Assembly (NCBI RefSeq): GCF_001907675.1
Contig: NZ_MPNT01000052.1
Span: forward strand, 1 to 29,176
Length of the DNA: 29,176 bases
Reading direction: 5' to 3'
Source of the DNA: Mycobacterium paraffinicum
GTDB taxonomy: Bacteria; Actinomycetota; Actinomycetes; Mycobacteriales; Mycobacteriaceae
In this document: in pieces, positions 26,809-29,176 of the stretch
How positions within the stretch are numbered: position 1 is the stretch's first letter
Layout: every line of letters begins with the position of its first letter
Translations under genes and position numbers: made by a program
Notes under the pieces: model-generated
Told to the model about the DNA's origin: nothing
The model's input: only the letters and a program-made list of their open reading frames with translations
Databases searched by the model: none

Positions 26809-28548
26809 TCAGCCGTCCAGCCGGGTGAACTCCTGACGGCGGTACTGCTCGACACAGGCGGCGCGCCGGATCTTGCCGCTCGTCGTGGTGGGAATCGACC
26901 CCGGTGGCACCAGCACGAGATCGGCGACGTTGAGACCGTGTGAACTCGAAATCGCCGCGGTGACATCGTTTTTGACGACGGCGAACCGGCGCGCGACCTC
27001 CTCGTCGGAGTCGCCGCGCTTCTTCATCTCGATGATGGTCACCAGCTTCTCGGTCTCGCCCACCGGCACCGAGATCGCCGCGACGCGGCCCCCGGTGATG
27101 CCCTGCACCGTCGACTCGATGTCCTCGGGATAGTGGTTGCGGCCGTAGACGATCAGCAGATCCTTCATCCGGCCCACGATGAACATCTCGCCCTCGGAGA
27201 CGAACCCGAGGTCGCCGGTGCGCAGCCACGGTCCCTCCGGTGTGCCGGGGGCCGGGTCGGCCACGATGCCGCAGAAGGTGCGTTCGGTCTCCTCGGGCTT
27301 TTGCCAATAGCCGCCGGCCACGTTCTCGCCGTGGACCCAGATCTCGCCGACCGAACCCGCCGGGAGTTCCCGGCGGGTGTCGGGGTCGACGATCCGCACC
27401 GCCGGCGACGTCGGCATGCCGTAGCTCAGTAGCGGCGAGCCGCTGTCTGGCGAGCACCGTTCCGCGGCGCCCTCCGACAACTTCTCGGATTCGAAGTGAA
27501 CGACCCGCGGGGCGCCGCGGGTGGCGCGGCTGGTGACGTAGACGGTGGCCTCGGCCAATCCGTAGGACGGGCGCATCGCGCGGTCGTCAAAGTTGTAGGG
27601 GGCGAAGCGTTTAGCGAACCGGTCCAGCGTGGCGGGGTGGATGCGTTCGGCGCCGCTGACGATGCCCAGCACGTTGCCCAGGTCGACGCCCTCCAGGTCG
27701 GCGTCCTTGGTCTTTCGGACGGCCAATTCGAAGGCGAAGTTCGGGGCCGCCGACATCACCGGTGTGCCGATCGACATCGCGTGGATCCAGCGCGCCGGTC
27801 GTTGCAAGAAGGCCACCGGACTGGTCAGGTCACCGCGATAACCGCCCATGATCGGCGCGATGACGCCCAACACCAACCCCATGTCGTGGTAGAAGGGCAG
27901 CCAGGACACGGCGGCGGATTCGCGTGGCGGAAAGCCGTTGAACTCGACGAAGTAGGCGGCCATCAGCTGCTGGAAGTTCACGTGCAGGTTGCGGTGCGAG
28001 ATCATCACCCCGGCCGGCAAACGCGTCGAGCCGGACGTGTACTGCAGGTACGCCGTGCCGGGCGCGCCGCTGAGCCGGATGCTCGGCGCGGAGGTGTCGT
28101 CCAAATCGAGCGCATCGACTTCGACGACGGCCGGGGTCGTCGCCGCGCCCGGCTGCTGGAGGTACTCGCTAACGGTCCCGGCGACGGGCGACGTGGTGAG
28201 GACGACGGTGGGCGCGGTGTCGGCCAGGACGGCACTGACCCGTTCGTCGTGTGAGCCCGCCGCCGGAACGGACAGCGGCACCGCGATCAGCCCGGCCTGC
28301 ATCGCGCCCAGGAACGCCACGATGTAGGGCAGGCCCTGCGGGGCCAGGATCACGGCCCGGTCCCCGACGGCGCCGTGCCGCTTGACCTCGTGCGCGACGT
28401 TCAGGGTCCGTTGGTACAGCTGGGCCCACGTCAACGTCTCGGTGACGCCCGCCCAATCGTGTTCGTAGTCGGTGTAGCGGAACGCGATCTCGTCGGGCTG
28501 CAGACCCGCGCGTTCACGCAGCAGGGAGACCACCGACGCGTTCTGCAT
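26809..28548 (-). CDS. fadD21: FadD21, long-chain fatty acyl-AMP ligase (FAAL)
   Basis: 579-residue adenylate-forming enzyme that activates a fatty acid as acyl-AMP and hands it to a PKS. The ATP P-loop Y-T-S-G-S-T is at 170-175; S-Y-G-L-A-E at 328-333; T-G-D-L-G at 444-448; and the catalytic Lys559 lies in S-G-K-I-R-R. The region about 347-378 corresponds to the insertion that distinguishes FAALs from acyl-CoA ligases. The C-terminus (E-F-T-R-L-D-G) and length match M. tuberculosis FadD21, the partner of Pks3/4. The likely job is loading the starter acyl chain onto the PKS encoded at 17889. ATG at 28548 lies seven bases after TAGCCT. papA3, mmpL10 and chp2, present next to fadD21 in H37Rv, are missing. 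Confidence 0.94.
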   Translation of the reverse strand: MQNASVVSLLRERAGLQPDEIAFRYTDYEHDWAGVTETLTWAQLYQRTLNVAHEVKRHGAVGDRAVILAPQGLPYIVAFLGAMQAGLIAVPLSVPAAGSHDERVSAVLADTAPTVVLTTSPVAGTVSEYLQQPGAATTPAVVEVDALDLDDTSAPSIRLSGAPGTAYLQYTSGSTRLPAGVMISHRNLHVNFQQLMAAYFVEFNGFPPRESAAVSWLPFYHDMGLVLGVIAPIMGGYRGDLTSPVAFLQRPARWIHAMSIGTPVMSAAPNFAFELAVRKTKDADLEGVDLGNVLGIVSGAERIHPATLDRFAKRFAPYNFDDRAMRPSYGLAEATVYVTSRATRGAPRVVHFESEKLSEGAAERCSPDSGSPLLSYGMPTSPAVRIVDPDTRRELPAGSVGEIWVHGENVAGGYWQKPEETERTFCGIVADPAPGTPEGPWLRTGDLGFVSEGEMFIVGRMKDLLIVYGRNHYPEDIESTVQGITGGRVAAISVPVGETEKLVTIIEMKKRGDSDEEVARRFAVVKNDVTAAISSSHGLNVADLVLVPPGSIPTTTSGKIRRAACVEQYRRQEFTRLDG

Positions 28549-28555
28549 GCGGGTT

Positions 28556-28561
28556 AGGCTA
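28556..28561 (-). promoter_or_regulatory. Possible -10 of fadD21
   Basis: On the minus strand TAGCCT ends seven bases before the fadD21 ATG, with no ribosome site between, fitting a leaderless transcript. The 113 bases from 28549 to 28661 hold nothing else that I can assign. Confidence 0.4.
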
Positions 28562-28661
28562 CCGCTCTTCCCCCGTTTGCGGACGACGGTTGGCTAAGGC
28601 CCGGACTCCGTTTTCCGGTGGTCCGCCGTGCGCCGACGAATACCGTTGTGCCCCAGCCCCT

Positions 28662-29120
28662 TCACGGTGCGGACGGGCCGTAGTCCCAAGTGTGCGGCAG
28701 CATCGGCGTGCGCGCTGCACCGTCGAAGGCATCGTCGCCCAGCGCCGTCAATCCGGCCGGTGCGGCGGCCCTCTTGGCGGGCGCGGTTCCGGCGAAGCCC
28801 AGGGTTTCCGCGCCCCGATCCGAGGCGCTCGCCGACGGTTCTGCGTCCAGGTACTCGTAACGGCGGCCGAGTTGCGTGACATCCGCCCGCCGGCGCCGCG
28901 CCTGCGACGCCTCGGCCTGGGCCGCGGCCGCCGCGGGGACCTCGACGAGATCGGGCTGGGCCGCCCGCCTTGCGCGCGCCCTGGCGCTCACCGACCCGCG
29001 CGCGTCGGCCGTCAGCTGGCCGACCAGGTACGCCAGACCCGGCATCGTCGCCCCGGGCGGTGCCGACGGTGTCGGCGTCGGGGCCCACCGGTGCGGGCGT
29101 GCGGGCTCAACCACGTCGGC
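28662..29120 (-). pseudogene. 3' fragment of a PPE-PPW gene, cut by an insertion sequence
   Basis: The frame read from 29120 to the TGA at 28664-28662 encodes the C-terminal part of a PPE-PPW subfamily protein: a Pro/Ala-rich stretch, a basic R-R-R-R segment, Y-E-Y-L-D, then the diagnostic G-F-A-G-T and P-M-L-P-H-T-W (P-x2-P-x2-W) near the end. The N-terminal PPE domain is missing. Upstream of 29121 the frame reaches a TGA (29132-29130) inside sequence that looks like an insertion-sequence end. A GTG at 29114 could start a short peptide, but no ribosome site is seen. PPE proteins are surface or secreted; this copy is probably inactive. Confidence 0.7.
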
Positions 29121-29176
29121 TGTGATGTCTCAGGACATCAGTGACAGTTCTGCATCAGGGCTTCAGTGACGGTTGG
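29121..29176. mobile_element. Terminal end of an insertion sequence (IS481-like), continuing beyond the window
   Basis: PPE coding sequence stops abruptly at 29120 and unrelated sequence starting TGTGATGTC begins. This end has a perfect inverted repeat TGATGTC/GACATCA (29123-29129 and 29134-29140) and an 11-base near-direct repeat CAGTGAC-A/G-GTT at 29139-29149 and 29164-29174. TGT at the tip and multiple short repeats within 60 bases resemble terminal transposase-binding ends of IS481-family elements. No transposase is inside the window, so the family is a guess. Confidence 0.5.

Noticed and set aside
28594..29088. 164-codon minus-strand frame at the right edge
   Set aside because: Arg/Gly-rich out-of-frame reading of the PPE-PPW fragment, which has clear motifs in its own frame.

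Overview
The window is a high-GC actinobacterial chromosome segment from a Mycobacterium. A long run of genes follows the order known from the M. tuberculosis Rv1157c-Rv1185c region: two Ala/Pro-rich secreted proteins, pimE, a pterin dehydratase, mutT2, typA, lpqW, a TetR regulator, mshB, an Rv1171-like membrane protein, fbiC, the TB8.4 antigen gene, fdxC, an aminotransferase, a pks3/4-type polyketide synthase and fadD21. Several H37Rv genes of the interval are absent: narGHJI, PPE17/PE11, PE12, fadH/Rv1176c, Rv1179c, papA3/mmpL10/chp2. This suggests a slow-growing non-tuberculous species, plausibly of the M. avium complex. The species call is an inference from memory of gene order, not a search result.

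Region by region: 1-1158 holds two exported proteins on the minus strand. 1349-5354 holds pimE (no canonical start codon), a convergent pterin dehydratase, mutT2 and typA. 5406-9439 holds lpqW (which feeds LAM/PIM synthesis together with PimE), a TetR regulator divergent from mshB, a 35-codon small ORF and a four-helix membrane protein. 9596-12960 holds fbiC (coenzyme F420 chromophore) and a mycothiol-dependent-isomerase-like protein absent from this site in H37Rv. 12970-15143 holds the TB8.4-type antigen, an intergenic region with several hairpins, fdxC and a DapC-type aminotransferase. 15233-17596 holds a KimA-like permease fused to a C-terminal OB-fold.

The most interesting part is 17889-28548. 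An intact MAS-type reducing PKS (KS-AT-DH-ER-KR-ACP) and a fatty acyl-AMP ligase (FadD21) flank a three-gene sulfate-activation operon: APS kinase, a single-chain (Sat/Met3-type) ATP sulfurylase with a Cys/His zinc-like motif, and a translationally coupled 105-residue protein of unknown function. In M. tuberculosis this position holds the acyltransferase and MmpL transporter genes for polyacyltrehalose. The layout therefore suggests a variant lipid locus with its own PAPS supply, possibly for a sulfated lipid. No sulfotransferase is visible inside the window. Both sulfate genes are preceded by short upstream ORFs that each contain one Cys codon.

The right edge carries the 3' end of a PPE-PPW gene that appears to be cut by the end of an insertion sequence at about 29121. 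Many genes have a TANNNT hexamer 6-8 nt before their start codon, the arrangement expected of leaderless mycobacterial mRNAs, and this helped choose starts. I saw no tRNA, rRNA or CRISPR array.
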